Below the pieces are notes generated by a model. It was not told the origin of the DNA. It worked only from the letters and a program-made list of their open reading frames with translations, and did no database searches. From NCBI GenBank assembly GCA_903813345.2, contig CAIIXF020000005.1, positions 7,009,375 through 7,073,374 on the forward strand: 64,000 nucleotides of DNA. The letters run 5' to 3'. The stretch is from Owenia fusiformis (lineage: Eukaryota > Annelida > Polychaeta > Sabellida > Oweniidae). Both the position numbers and the translations under genes were made by a program. Position 1 is the first letter of the stretch. Each line of letters starts with the position of its first letter. Shown here piece by piece: positions 38,261 to 52,700 of this stretch.

Positions 38261-40764
38261 CTATGCTAGACCAAATCCCTCAGAGCACTCACTTGTGGCA
38301 GTTAGGAGCATAAATCTCAGCTTGTCGTATGTTTCATATGCTGGTAAATCTAGCTGGTTGAAACTGAAATTAAAATAAATTTTTATCTTGAAATTCTTAA
38401 ATCTGATGCAGCATATTTTAGCACAGACATATTCAATCTCGACCAATAATCAGTTTTCAAATAATGTTGCCAGATATACACAAAAAATAAATTTTACAAA
38501 CCTAATTTACACCATATCAACTTTGGCAAATTTTATTCTATTGAAAATACAGGCATCTGATATATACTGAGACAAAAAGCTATCTTATTTCCAAGTTGAC
38601 CATTACTTGCACTGATAAGCCTTGTACTTACCATGTATGAGCGCAAGGGAGTCGATCAGTAGAGCGATCATCTCTGTGAATTTGGAACTTCTGTATGCCA
38701 TTCATACCCTCCAGGTGACTGAAGCCCTGTAGTGGCACCTTACTAGAGCCTGTCACGAATTGTAGGAAGTTAGCACGCTCAGTCTGGTTGAATGAGCGTA
38801 AAGCACGCCAGAACCACTGGATCTAAAACAAATGATAACAAATCCGTCAATCAGTATTTGGGTTATTGGAGACGCATGAACAAACAACAAACAGACATGT
38901 TCTCTATAATAAACATTTGCAATGGCAAACAGCTCTGGCCGGGACTATCTTACACTCACTTAAAGTTAAAATTTATTTTGAGAAGTTGAGATGATAGTTG
39001 TAGATTTAGAATATCTTGAAAGATATGGACAGTTTGAACACGACATACAGCATATAGACATACCTGTAATGAGTTAGCCTGGTATTTATGGTACTCAGTT
39101 TGTGACTTCAGATCCTCTATATCAATAGTAGGCAGGCCAGATATGAGCAACTCTAACTCCTGCTCATTAAATATAGACACCAATCTCTTCGGTATGATGT
39201 CATAGAAGCCTTCAAGGAAGGCACTGAGCTGCTTCCTTATGGCACCTGTCATTCTCTCCTGGCAGACAAGCTTCACATATTCTCGCTTTGTTTCTTCAGT
39301 GACTGGCACACTACGACCGTTAGGTTTCAGATCTCGGGTCTCGTTCACACCAAACTCCTGGATCTGTAACATGAGACAGTGAGAGTTTGGTCAATTTAAG
39401 ATGGTCTATATGTAATAAAATCTACATTATTAACACTTTGAAAAATGTAATGAAAACATTACAGGGTGTTAGCTAGCTGTGAAGATTTAAGAAAATTTCA
39501 TATTTTGTTCTTGGCTATACTTTTATCTGATGCTGTTTTCCATTTTCCTACTGTTGGCACTATTAGTCTTTTGAGAAAAAATTGGAAAAAATCTACTGTA
39601 TCTGTAAGCCTACCTCTGTTGAGAAGTCCAAGTCATAGCCTAGTTTTGAGATGTCATTTGCCAGTAGATACACTAAGCCTTGGTAGAAGGAATAGTCCTC
39701 ACTCTCCATGTCAGTGTACCTACAATGTTCAATACATTATTTAAGATTTGCCTTGGCCAGAAGATGTTTAATTCCAGATAATACCATAAACATTATCATT
39801 ATATCAGTATCGGACAATCAAGAATCACTAATCAAAATCGGATATCTTTTAAATTGGATATTTTGAGGAACAGGGCCTAGTTAAAGAATGACACTTAATC
39901 TTTTAGGACTGAAACTGATCAGAGTACAACATGTACAAGGGAAGAGTAATGACTAACTTGACTGGAATGCCTAGGATGTGTTTGTAGAAGGATCTGGTAA
40001 AGTAACACTCCAATAGCTTGTTATCATAGATAGCCTTGGCGATGATTCTGCCCACAAATTTGAAGTAGCTCAGATGGTTGGAGTTGCAGTGAGACAGAGG
40101 GTTCACGGTGTAGGTGACTCGGTCTCCGGGAGATGTGGCGAACAAGGCATACATTGGGTTGAAAATCTCTCGGGAGATGATAATGTACCATTCCCTCAGT
40201 AAACCACCTGCATCCTGGCCCTCTTCACCTGTGAAGTTAAGTTATGCTTGCAGCTGATTGGACATTAATATCATGACAAGCCACAAGATCTTTATCATAT
40301 ACTCTCAGTGACGCAAACAAATATTTAGGCACTTTTACAATATAAGAGAATTCAGCCATTCCTTTTGATTTTTTACATGAGAAAATATGCTTTCAATATT
40401 AATTCAAAGCATTTAATACAATGGTTATTTGATTCATGTCTAATACTAATTTTCCAAATAAAATCTTTAAGAAATAAGTTCTACTTACCCTCAAAGACAA
40501 TATAGAACCTATGTTTCCACTCATCAGCATTGCGTCTATGAAGCTCTCTGAATGAATCCTCAAATACCATATCACGACGTATATGCACAGCGAGATCTTC
40601 ACGTCTTATCCCTTCATCCATTCTCTCAAGCTCTTGACGGAAATATCTCCGTTTCACGTCAAAATCAAGGATTCTGGTATGATCAACGAGGACTGAGAAT
40701 GGTCCTTTTGAAAGAGGAGTCGTGGATTGACGGAGGATCTGATTGAGGACTGTACGGTGAGTCT
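38261..40764 (-). other. HUWE1: HECT catalytic domain of HUWE1 (six exons)
   Basis: Exons 40764-40489 to 38363-38261 encode the HECT fold: [18 protein letters not shown], then [20 protein letters not shown], the N-lobe [20 protein letters not shown], and the C-lobe FTG-type segment [15 protein letters not shown]. The active-site Cys is in AHTCFNQLDLP, equivalent to the thioester Cys of human HUWE1. Its TGT codon is split: TG ends exon 38822-38632 and T starts exon 38363-38261. All hallmark residues are present, so the ligase should be active. Confidence 0.95.
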
Positions 40765-43700
40765 CTGAAATAAGAGGAGATATATGGGAACAAATCGATT
40801 TATGCATTTCTTGGTAGTTGTCTAATTCAAATCATTTCAAAATAACTAAACATATCTTCAAACTATTTATCCAGATTTATACTTCAGACATTAATTTTAA
40901 CAACATGGACCTAAATAAGCAAAAGATGGAGGAAGATGGTTACCTGCAAATCTTAGGAACTTGAGTGTATCGGGTGGTAAGTTGGCCATAGAACTGACAG
41001 ACACCACAGAGTTCTCCCTGGTGAGGGCCCCAAGGTTATCAATGCTACTAGACATGGCAGGGGAGAGGGGAGCAGACATGTCCACATTCAAGTGAGTAAG
41101 GAGATCTTCACGTTTCTGTTGCTCATTGTCTTTAGGTTTGTTTGGATCCTTCTCACCTGCAAGTTGAATGAATATTGCAATAGTGATCATGGGTGTAGTC
41201 AAAAAGTCGTCTAAATACCTACATATTTGAATTGACTTGAAACACAATTTTAACTTTACACCAAAATTGAACAAATTAAACTTCAAGGTCATTGTTAAAG
41301 CTGTAATCTGTGCCATGCACCTTATGCAGAAATTCAACTTTAGCCAGATAAAAGCAAAATACCTGCATGCACCAAGAAGAATGCCTCCACTGCTGGTTGA
41401 AGAACAAGTACAGCATGATGATCTTTTGTGCGCCCAAGTTCAGTCAAACACTCCCCAAGACTATCCCAGAGTTCCTCCAAGGCTAACTGTTCACTCAAGC
41501 GTGGTAATACATTCTCTATATCTGTCTTACTGGACACCTTTGGTTGCTCTTGTAACCCTGATGACCCTGGTGAAAAAAGAACTAATCTTTAAACATAAAT
41601 TATGCTGTAAAATTGCAAACATATTTCAGTTGGAAAATATTGAATATACATATAAATTACTTTTTTGGTTAACAGTACATTTCTTGAGGGCATGGTACTT
41701 TCCATAAATGTCATAGCATATCGGTTGACATTAGATGTTGGGAGGTGTTCCTAAAGGTGAACACAATAGAAAGCGTCCATCAAGATCGTCCTCCTCATTT
41801 TTGTAGCAATGTTTGTAGATGTCATCCCACATTGAAAGTGGAAGACAGGATCTGCATTGCATTGTGATATATTTCTGTGAATGGAGCAAAGGATTCAATG
41901 TTTCAAACAAAACAATGTTATATGTTTTAGAGCAATCAAGTTAACCATTCTTGTGAGTATATGTCAAGAACAAGTAATATAGTAGTACCTGGTTGATCAA
42001 CATCCATGGGGCTGTCTACTGAGCTGCTACTAGGGGCACCCCCAGAGCCAGTGCTACCACCTGGTGGTGGTCCAGACGTACTGGCCTGGTACTCCAGCAT
42101 CTGGTCTTCATCAAGATCTGCCTCTATCACTGCCATAGCATCACTGATCTCACGCAGCTCTGAAAATTTCAGGGTATTTTCACTATGAAGTAGCCAAGAT
42201 TTAAGCATAACAGTGATCTTCACCGGATTTTTCCTCAAATGGGTGCAAAATTCTCAATTTCACAATTCAGAACAAAATTGGTCAAAATATGCCCATTTGT
42301 CATGATTTTTCTCATTTTCAAGGGGGTGCAAATGGAATCTAAGGTGGGTGCAAGCCTATTATCAAAATCTCAGGTTGGTGCTGCGCCAACTTGCTTTAAT
42401 GCTGGGGAGATCACTGATATAGGATAAGAAAATGGTCCTCAAATCACTGTGATGAACATTGATGGTTCTCATTTCTTACAGGAGATTGAAGGATTTATAA
42501 TTTATTTGTCATAATTCAATTATAAACAAGCTCAGTGATTAATCTTTGTTGGGAGGTGTTCCTAACGGTGAACACAATAGAAAGCGTCCATCAAGATCGT
42601 CCTCCTCATTTTTGTAGCAATGTTTGTAGATGTCAACCCACATTGAAAGTGGAGGACAGGATCTGCATTGCAATTCATAGATTCACGATACATGTATACA
42701 AGTCTGTATAAATTGTTCCATCAAGAAACAACTCAAAATGCAGGCCATCTTGAAAAACTTTTGCATAAAACTATTTACCAATATTATACATCTTTCAATC
42801 AAATATAAAGAAAATCTATCCATTAGTATTCGAGTTATTTTCCGAAGGGATGGACTGATGGACGAAGGGCTTCACAATATCCCTACCAAACTTCATTAAT
42901 TGGGGTATTAAAGAATTACCTCAAAATGAGGTGTGAAGAAAGTTGAACTCATGCATAAAACTACTTCTGTACATACCAGATTTCTTCGTTTTCTTCGCAG
43001 CTAGTTTAGCCTGTTCGCGGAGCTGTATGATGACCTTTAGAATACGTAGCAGGAACTGTTGGCTGGATGTGTTACTGGTGAGTAGACTCATAGAGGGCAG
43101 ATGCAGCTCACTACCAACTTTCATCTTACCTGGTGTAGCCACAACTGTGCTTGTACCTGTATACCTGGAAATCATTTATGGAGAAAATCTTAATTTGTGA
43201 TGAAAGACTGATCAAAGTACAATAGATGTGAATCTATTTATACCTATACAAAAATTAATTTGGTGTTGTCTTATGTCAGGAGGTGTTCCTAACGGTGAAC
43301 ACAATAGAAAGCGTCCATCAAGATCGTCCTCCTAATTTATGTGGCAATGTTTGTAGATGTCAACCCACATTGAAAGTGGAGGACAGGATCTGCATTGCAA
43401 CTGTTACATAAAATTATTTCTTGAATCCAATTAAACAAAGTGGACAAAGGTTTAGTACTTTTATATACATTCAAAATGATTTGGAAATGAAGTGATAATG
43501 AGAGTGTACCTGTCTGGAATGATGCCTTTCTGAGGCTGTTGTTGGTTTACACCGTCCTCATCTCCCTCCTCTCCTTCTCCCTTCACCTTACTGTTCAACT
43601 CTATCAGCTCACTCAGTAGAGCTCTGAAATATAAACAAGTTACATCAAACCTTTAAAGCCAACAATATTTAAACAAGTCACTCTGTAGCAATATTTTAAA

Positions 43701-46700
43701 GGGCATTATATTAGGGGGTAAAAATTCAGATTTCTGTAGCAGAATAATACCAGGGTGATCCTCATTGAAAACAGAATACACCCAACGATGCGGTCACTGC
43801 GTTACTATTGCATTTATTCGACCAAACCCCACACTTATCTATGAGGCCTGGAGATACAAAATGCTTTAAGACTTGGTAACTATAAACACAATTATGAAAC
43901 CAACAATTAGAACATCACTTATACAAATGACATACTTTTTATATGCTCTCGTATATATCACCAAAATGACAAATCAGAAAATTCACCTTATGTGGACGCA
44001 AACTGTACAACCAAGGTCTTTAGCGCCACCTATGAGGAGATGGAGCACAGAATCGCGGGTGGCATTATTTGAGCGTGATATCTGAAGCAAGAGATTAGTC
44101 GCATCCTCCAAACCTCCATCTGAACATGATTTTGAAGTTAGAACCTGAAATAAATACATAATTTGTAAAATATATGTATACTTTGCAAGTATGTATATTA
44201 CATTAAAGAAGTAAGTAGTATCTCATAGCTAGGCAAGGTGTATCCAATTACAGCCAATCAGAACACGCTATTTCATGTAACTGCATTCTGTTATATAACC
44301 AATAACGAACTCAAGGTATCTTGTGTTGCAGAATAATACCAGGATGATTCTCAAGGAAAAGAAAATACACCCAACGATGCGGTCACTGCATTACTGTTGC
44401 ATTCATTCGACCAAACCCCACACTTATCTATGTGGCCTGGAGATACAAAATGCTTCAATAGCACACATATATTCATCAAACCCCAAAGTCAGCAAAATTT
44501 TTGGCTTACTTGTACTGCTAAAGGTAATTGAGCTTCCAAAACAGGTCTCTCTAACTCAGCCTTCAATTTTGCCTGTTCTTCTTTTTTCCTTTTCTCTTCT
44601 TCATCTTTTTTCCTTTTTTCTTCCTCTTGTTGTTGATCAAGTTCTTTGGGAGGTTTGTTGGGAACGGGAGTAGAGGTAAGGTTGTCTGAAAATATTGACA
44701 TACACATTTCACTCAATTATATGCCATTTTGTAAAAAAATTGTTTGCACATGTCAAAGGCTGAACCTTGTTGAAGAGTAATTCAATAAAACCCAAACATT
44801 GCATTTAGTTGTTTTACCAGAGTAAAAACAAGCTGCGATGCAAATAATCCCATTCAGATTTCTGTAGCAGAATAATACCAGGATGATTTTCATTGGAAAG
44901 AAAATACACCCAACGATGCGGTCACTGCTTTACTATTGCATTAATTCGACCAAACCCCACACTTATCTATGTGGCCTGGAGATACAAAATGCTGCTAGCT
45001 TTAAGCACTAATAATGAATGTACAGTATTTTTGAGCTATTTTAAAATTTTCCCTTGAAACTTGATCAGTGTCTGCTAGTGACGCCAAAGACTTGCTCCAG
45101 TGGTTACTTAATTTTTAATACAACCCATGTACTTGCGACATAGTCACATACCTGTTGGAGGGGAGGATGTGTCCATAGTTTCATTGAGATCACCCTGTGT
45201 CAGCTCTTGAGCTATGAGAGGAGAGGCAGCCACTGCAGATGTGATAGTGCCTGTAGATGTAGTCGTACTAGTGGTTTGGGTATTTGATGCACCTACATAA
45301 CAATTAACATGATGAAATGGCATCACCTGAATTGCGATGACAAAAAGTGGAATGCCAAAAGCCAAGTGGGATACAAGGATGATGCTCAGAGATAACTGCA
45401 TTTATCAAACATGCATCTATGTTGAATGCTCATCGCATTGGAATATTATGCAAAGGACCAATATGCTCTTCATAAAGGTCTCTCCTTACTAATGAGAAAC
45501 TGAGTGGCTATCATTTCAAAGTTAGTGAGGGTTTCTCCCACTGACCAAAGATTTGGGAAATCAAGTCTCATTATTCCAAAGTTAGTATCTTACCTGTATT
45601 GTTTGCTATAGATGTTGTATTAGTTGCTGTAGTAGTTGTGCTACTGGCTGTACTGGGCAAGTACTTCTGAATGTAATCGTATATCCCCATAGCACTCAAT
45701 GACAGCAACCTCAACAGTTTATCTGTCAACTCTTGGTTGCGTTTCATCACTGGATGGCTCAGCATCATCATCAACTGACCAACCGGTGACGATTCAAAGT
45801 TTGTTACACTCATATCTGTTTCTGATGGAGAATTTGAATGCGTTTTCTGAATGCCTTTTCCTTTTTTACTGGTACTTATTTGATCTAGTTTCACTAATAA
45901 ATCCCAAAAGTCTGTGCCAGTTGTTAAATCTGTTTTAGAACTATCTCGCTGTTCTGTAGTGGATTTATCATGTTTGGCAGCTTTCGCGGGACTGGATTGA
46001 TTAGACCGCGATTTATTATGGTCAGAGTCTTTCTCTCCTTTGTCTCCCTTATCTCCATCACATGTTGCTTCTTTTGCCTTATTGTTAAATTGTGGTAGAA
46101 ATTCATTGGGAAATGTTTTAGCAAGTGTCATGAGTACCTCCAGGACATGATTACACACCATGGGAGATGCCTGATGGTGAATACTAACACTTGTATTACA
46201 GTTTAAATTGCTAGAACTTTTTCTGCCATGGGCTGTGCTGTTCCGTTGTATTTGGAAGACATTTGTCCGACAGCCAAGAGCTGCATCCAGACTCACAGAT
46301 AACCATGATTGCTGGCCACTGCGTGAATCCATCCATGACGCACCAGGCACAGAAGCCTCTTGGCTGTTACTTTGACTGGCTGCACCCCCCACATGCTGAC
46401 TGCTTTGACTAGATTTTTTCTTCAGTCTATCACTAACTTTGCCAGTAGTTGGACCAGCTGTCTCAACAGCTGCTATTTCCCCTTCGACTTTACACTCACT
46501 AGTCCGATGTAAAATTGACAATAAAGCTTGTATCAACCACTGTCTTGTTGCGGTGTGATAACATAAATTTCTAAACACCCGCTGAAGTCGAATTTTATTC
46601 AGTCTGGGCTCATTTACAAACAGTAACACTAAGAGGCAGGTTAGAGCTTCGTGATCCAATAGGTGACGCCCTCTTAGACGTAATGCTGCAGCATTTGCGG

Positions 46701-49700
46701 CCTGTGAGCCCTGCCCCCCTCTGTTACCCCAGGTCCACTGTGTACCATGTCTTGTGGGGACACGGATTGTATGACGTGTACCTAATCGACCTGCCAAACC
46801 TGGAATAAGAATATACGTTCATTCACAATTTACAAAAAAATTCTAAAAGAAATAAAACAGAATGAATAGTTTGAGCTAATCTAGTTGTACCAACATTATT
46901 ACAAAATGAGCACTGTTTTCTCAAAATTAAGATACTACGAAATAGATTTTCTATGTCATTTGAAAGAGGTTACTGTAAAAAGCTGAAGCTAATTTGGTGT
47001 TGCAAGACCTTGGAATTGAAGGATACACAAATTTGGTGTTTATACAAAGAAATCAAAATTGAGGATCTATTTGCTGTTGCAGACTTTTACTGGAGTATAG
47101 TTGCAAGGATCTCTGAGGAGTGAGTTGCACAAACGAATAGTAAGTTGCAAGGATCTCTAACAATGATTGAGTTGAAAGGATCTCTTACAAGGAGTGAATT
47201 GCAAGGATCTCTAATGGGAAGTGAGTTGCAAGGATCTCTAACGAAGAGTGAGCTGCAAGGATCTCTTTTGAGGAGCCGAGCTGCAAGGATCTCTAATGAG
47301 GAATGAGTTGAAAGGATCTCTAATGAGAAGTGAGTTGCAAGGATCTCTAACAAAGAGTGAGCTGCAAGGATCTCTAATGAGGAATGAGTTGAAATGATCG
47401 CTAACGAGGAACAAGTTGCAAGGATCTCTAACGGGGAGTAAGTTGCAAAGATGTCTAATTAGGAATGAGTTGCAAGGATTTCTAATGAGGAGTAAGATGC
47501 AAGGATCTCTAATAAAGAATGAGTTGCAAGGATCTCTAATGAGGAGTGAGTTGCAAGAATCTCTAGCATGGAGTAAGTTGCAAGGATCTCTAACAACTAG
47601 TGAGTTGCAACTATGTCTAACGAGAGTGAGTTGCAAGGATTTCTAATGAGGAGAGTTGCAAGGATCTCTAACGCGGAGTGAGTTGCAAGGATCTCTAACA
47701 CGGAGTGAGTTGCAGGGATCTCCAATCAGGAGAGTTGCAAGGATCTCTAACAAGGAGTAGTCTTGCCTGAATGCCGTAAAATAGCTGACAACTGACCAGC
47801 ACCAGCACTGGCAAATAATCTGTCTTGCATCAAGCGTCGATGTCGTTCCTCTAAATCTCTCCGCAGGGACTGTGCCTCAGCTGCTAACTCTGCAGGGAGA
47901 ACTGCTACCATGCTATCATCCATATCAGCCAGAACCTGTTGCCGTAGCGATGGTGGAAGAGAGGCTAGGACACTTGCTGGATCGACAGGTGTCTCAGGAT
48001 TAGGTGGGGCTGCAGTTGCTTGAAGTCTGGCTTGCTCTGCTCTTTGTTGGGCCAGCACCTAAATGACAAGTAATAATCCATGTATTTACATTTTGCATTT
48101 GCTTATTTCCCTGGATTGTATTTCTCAACAGATAGAATGTAATCACAAAATAATTTTTTTGTACCTCTTCTTGAATAGATGGCGGTAATGCTGCCAAGAA
48201 TTCTGCATTCACCTCCCCGATTCCAGCCCCTTGTTCTCCTGCTTGTCGATTCTGCTCTTGGGCACGCTCCTGGATACGCTGGAGACGCAACTGTTCTGCA
48301 ATCACTTCCTGGCGGATACTCTCTGGGAGGGCTGCTAAGAATGAGGGATCGACCCCCTCTGGTAAATCTCCTCCTAGAAGATCAAAATGTACATGAGGCT
48401 TTTTGACGGAGTAGATTATTTCCATGATTAATTTTGGGAAAGTATTCACAATATATGAGTTTAACTCTCAGACAAAATAATACATCATCAATGTTATTAT
48501 GATATATGCTTGTCTTTATTCATCATCATGGAGTTCATTATGTTGATTTAAACAATTTATTCGCCAGTTTTGTTTTAAAATTCAAAATTATGGTGATACT
48601 AACTCAGTTTTCCTACTAATGATGCCACCTGTCATAAAGTGAAAATTTTTAAGGATTTAAGTCATTCGGCAATATGATTTTATTCACAATATATTACATA
48701 TGCCAACAGAGAACAGAACACAGATGCTGAACATCGAATGCCAGTTTTTCTTCATGGCAATTTAAAACTTAGCAAATGTACCTGACTGCCCTGTTGATGA
48801 GCCAGCCCCACTAGATGTGCTCGCTGTCACACTGCTAGTAGTCGTCACTAAAGCTGTGGTACTCGTCACTGTGCCTGTTGATTGACTAACTGAGGTTGTT
48901 GCTGTTGACATGACAGAGTCTGTACTGGACACTGGTTGGTCAGATGACTCATCACCTGTGCTAGGTGTCTCCGAGCTGCTACCTGGAGACATAAATTAAA
49001 CATTAAATGAATGGTAGTTTAAAATGGGCTTATACATGTACTAGGGCCTGATGTAGTTGCAAAGAGTCCTTAATTAAATAGCAGGCAGCAGTCATTGAAT
49101 CTAACTTTGAAGACCTCTGTAAATATGATACATCTGATATCAAAATATTTACACTATAAAGTCCAGTGAACTATCAGAAAAATAATGCACCAGCAATAAA
49201 CTTATGATATATGCTTGTCATTATTAATCATCATTTAGTTTCCACACGAGCATCCATAAACTTTTCAGACTACATGTACTAGGTTTTTAAGTAAGGCTTA
49301 AACGGTTTGGCTTATCTTGGATTTTTGGTGAAACAGTCAATGGATTGCTTGGTGCCACTTCAGGTATTCAAAAGGATGGTATGAAGTTACGAAATCCACC
49401 TAAAGATTGCTTCTATATATTTTTGAAATATTCTGTGAACTTATCTCCTATTCAAACCCGACTATCAAGGGAGGAGTAAAGTTAGAGATGTGTGTTACCT
49501 GTGGAGTGTATAGTGACTGCATCTCCAGAGCTGGTAAAACTGGAAGGTTCAGGAGTGATGAGAGGGTTGAACACTCTGCTTGTTGCCTCCTCTACAGCAT
49601 CAGCAAACACTTGTTGAGTCTGCTCAATGGTATCTGTACTTGACCAACCACTTGTCACACCACTCACACCTAGTGTAAAATATCATATTTAGGAGTTACC

Positions 49701-52700
49701 TAGTGTAAAACATCATATTTAGGGGAACCTAGTGTAAAACATTACACAAAGGGGTTGTGTCAAAATTCCCATTTCATTATTGTCATCCTATGCCATATTA
49801 AGTTATTGCCATTGAAATTATAGTACCACCCATATTTGTAAATAGCACACAGCATTACTATTCCAAGATGATGGTTAAGTTTGAATGCTAAATTAATTCC
49901 AGCTCAACTTAGACTGAAGTTTGACACTTACCTTGAGTGGCAGGTGGCAATGGTATACTAGAGAAATCAATGGGCTGGGTGTTGGCATTAGCTCCTCTTG
50001 CATCTGTCTCCATAGGTGTCTCTAGTACTTCAGATCTTAGATAAGGGGTCTCCATTGGCTGGAGGTTTGCCATGGCAGGAGTCGGTGCAATCTAAAACAT
50101 CCAGGAATTCATTAATATTCAACATTCAAAATGAAGTTCCATGTAACATTGTCAAAGTGGTCATTAAGTTTGAGACTTGTTCAGGTTGAGATATTTTCAC
50201 ATCAGATGTATTCAGGACAGGTCTGTGTGTTCATCATAACAAGTCAACAGCAATTCATATTAGCAAATTAAATCTCAGTTTCTTTCAGCAGAGATCTTTG
50301 TGCTAGTGGAAAATATTGCCTTGTATAACATACCCAGCGAAGCATTTGTATTGAAGTCAATGGAGCTGAAGGTCGGCTATATATTCCTGTATAGCCGCCA
50401 AACCTTTTACCATGACAATCTTATGACGTCATTGGGACGTCATGTTTCATTTCTTCCTAATTTCACTCGCACACAGACACGTGGCGTCATTGATATAACG
50501 TAGCCATGATATAAAAGTATGTAATACAACAGTTATGTCCGTATCATTGAATATATGCCTTCGGTCTGTCGTAATATAACCCTCGCAAGCTCGGGCTATA
50601 TTGGTGACAGACCTCAGGCATATATTCAATGATAGGGACATAACTGCTAAATATAGACATGATTTAGTGACATATTTAGCAGTTATGTCCCTATCATTGA
50701 ATATATGCCTGAGGTCTGTCACCAATATAGCCCGAGCTTGCGAGGGCTATATTACGACAGACCGAAGGCATATATTCAATGATACGGACATAACTGTTGT
50801 ATTACATACTTTTATATCATGGCTACGTTATATCAATGACGCCACGTGTCTGTGTGCGAGTGAAATTAGGAAGAAATGAAACATGACGTCCCGATGACGT
50901 CATAAGATTGTCATGGTAAAAAGTTTGACGGCTATACAGGAATATATAGCCGACCTTCAGCTCCATTGACTTCAATACAAATGCTTCGCTGGGTATGTAA
51001 TACTGCCATATATAGAACAATTTACTGACATACTGACTTATCGAAACATTGCCATATATAGGCATAAGCTACTAACAGATACATACCTGCTCATCAAGAT
51101 GCTGGGCTATCTGAGGAGCTGCAGGGGTGGTCTGAGGGATAAGGGATGCAGGAGTCTGTAACAGGGTAGGGTCAACTGATGATGTCATCAATGGTGCACC
51201 CTGGAGAGCGCCAGCAGAACTACTAACAGTGGTTGCAGCAGATGTAGAAGTAGACAATACACTCTCAACTATGGCTGTAGCTAAAGATTCTGCTGCAGAT
51301 TCAGTTGATCTTGCTGGAAATCAACAACATAACTATATATTCTTATCTTTAAACTGGTGACATTTGAATTGTAAGCTGCATTGTCCATTGCTCATCTTCA
51401 ATGTCAGAATATATGCAAAATATTATGGAATGTAAAGAGGTCTTGTTATCTTGATTATCCAGACCCATTAAGCATTGTATGTTAGATATTGCGGAGTTCA
51501 CCCATTATTGTAATTTCACATAGGCACAAGATTCTCCTACCCCAAAGGTGTCTAATACTGCATTTTAGGATAATTGGTTTCAAGGGACACCTCTCAAAGT
51601 TGAAGTTTTAAAGAAACTATACACAGGGACTGAGCTAAGCTCTGTTTTACTGCTAGTCATACACCACTGCCACTTTTAATTCATCAGGTGATCCATTAAA
51701 AACTTGCTGGTCATTTTTTAAAGATAAGAAACATGTTCAACTTCTTGTTTTATATATTGCGTGTCTCTTGAACCAGAGTGACACAAGTCACTAAGGCTTG
51801 ATTTACAGGCAATTGATGTTGCTATCAATTCTGAGCAAATTATTCAAGGTATAGAATATATGCCAAAAGGTTGAGATAGCTTTTCAAATGTTCTCACAAA
51901 TCACAGACAAAAGATCTTGACCCAATATGCTGATCTGCATCTATATGCAATCTAATTCATTCTAGTTCTCTAGTGTTAAGACCAGATTACTGACCTTGTA
52001 TTGTAGGATTTGCTGATGGCAAAAGAGAAGCAAGTGAGTTGAGAGCATTGCTGACTGCAGTTAAAGCTGATGATGTAGCAGATTGCTCAAATGGACTTGA
52101 TGTTGCTGCTGCAGCTGTACTTTGGGTCTGAAAAATATTCACATTCAACAAGTGTACTTTCTTTGTGCTATCAGAGATTATACTGTTTTCTTTTTTCGGG
52201 AGAAAGCCTGTTATCTTATGAAGCTATACTAATTCTCTTATTCATGTATTGCCTAGACAACATAGAAAATAGTAGGTCGAAAAACATAAATAGAAATTCA
52301 ATAAATCCATCATTAAAAATTATCTTTATAATAAGTTCCTTAAGAGTATATACCCACCTGTGCAGTGCTATTAGGGGAACTCCATTCAATTGTAGTATCA
52401 GCCTTCTGAGCCGCATCCTTGCCGTCTTTTTCTTTCTTGGAAGCCTCCTCCCCTTCGGTCTTCTTCCTCTTCTCCTTACGGTCAGCCAGTTCAGAATCTC
52501 TATGCTTTTCCAGGTCACCCAACAGATCTGGCTTCAGGACTGCAATATCAAAAAGGTGAATATTGAATATGTTGTACATTATTATTCAATATTGACACTG
52601 CTTGAGATATCTATTCAATATCTTACGAGTCCTTTTTCAAAAAGCTATTTCTTGGTTAAGCAGTTAAGTTTTTTCAAAACAATAGTTTTCATCTGTGACA

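Noticed and set aside
45375-45440. Possible C/D snoRNA in the intron 45293-45593
   Set aside because: C-like box GCGATGA and D box CTGA with a 4-bp stem, but no second copy and no rRNA guide I recognise.
47087-47646. Repetitive ORFs with nine-residue periods on both strands
   Set aside because: Product of the 27-bp minisatellite in an intron; it is not joined in phase to HUWE1 exons.
50447-51065. Mirror-image pairs of 80-92 residue ORFs
   Set aside because: They are the two arms of the palindrome read on opposite strands.
51500-51610. Possible H/ACA hairpin (AGGTGTC/GACACCT)
   Set aside because: No valid H box or ACA tail could be placed.
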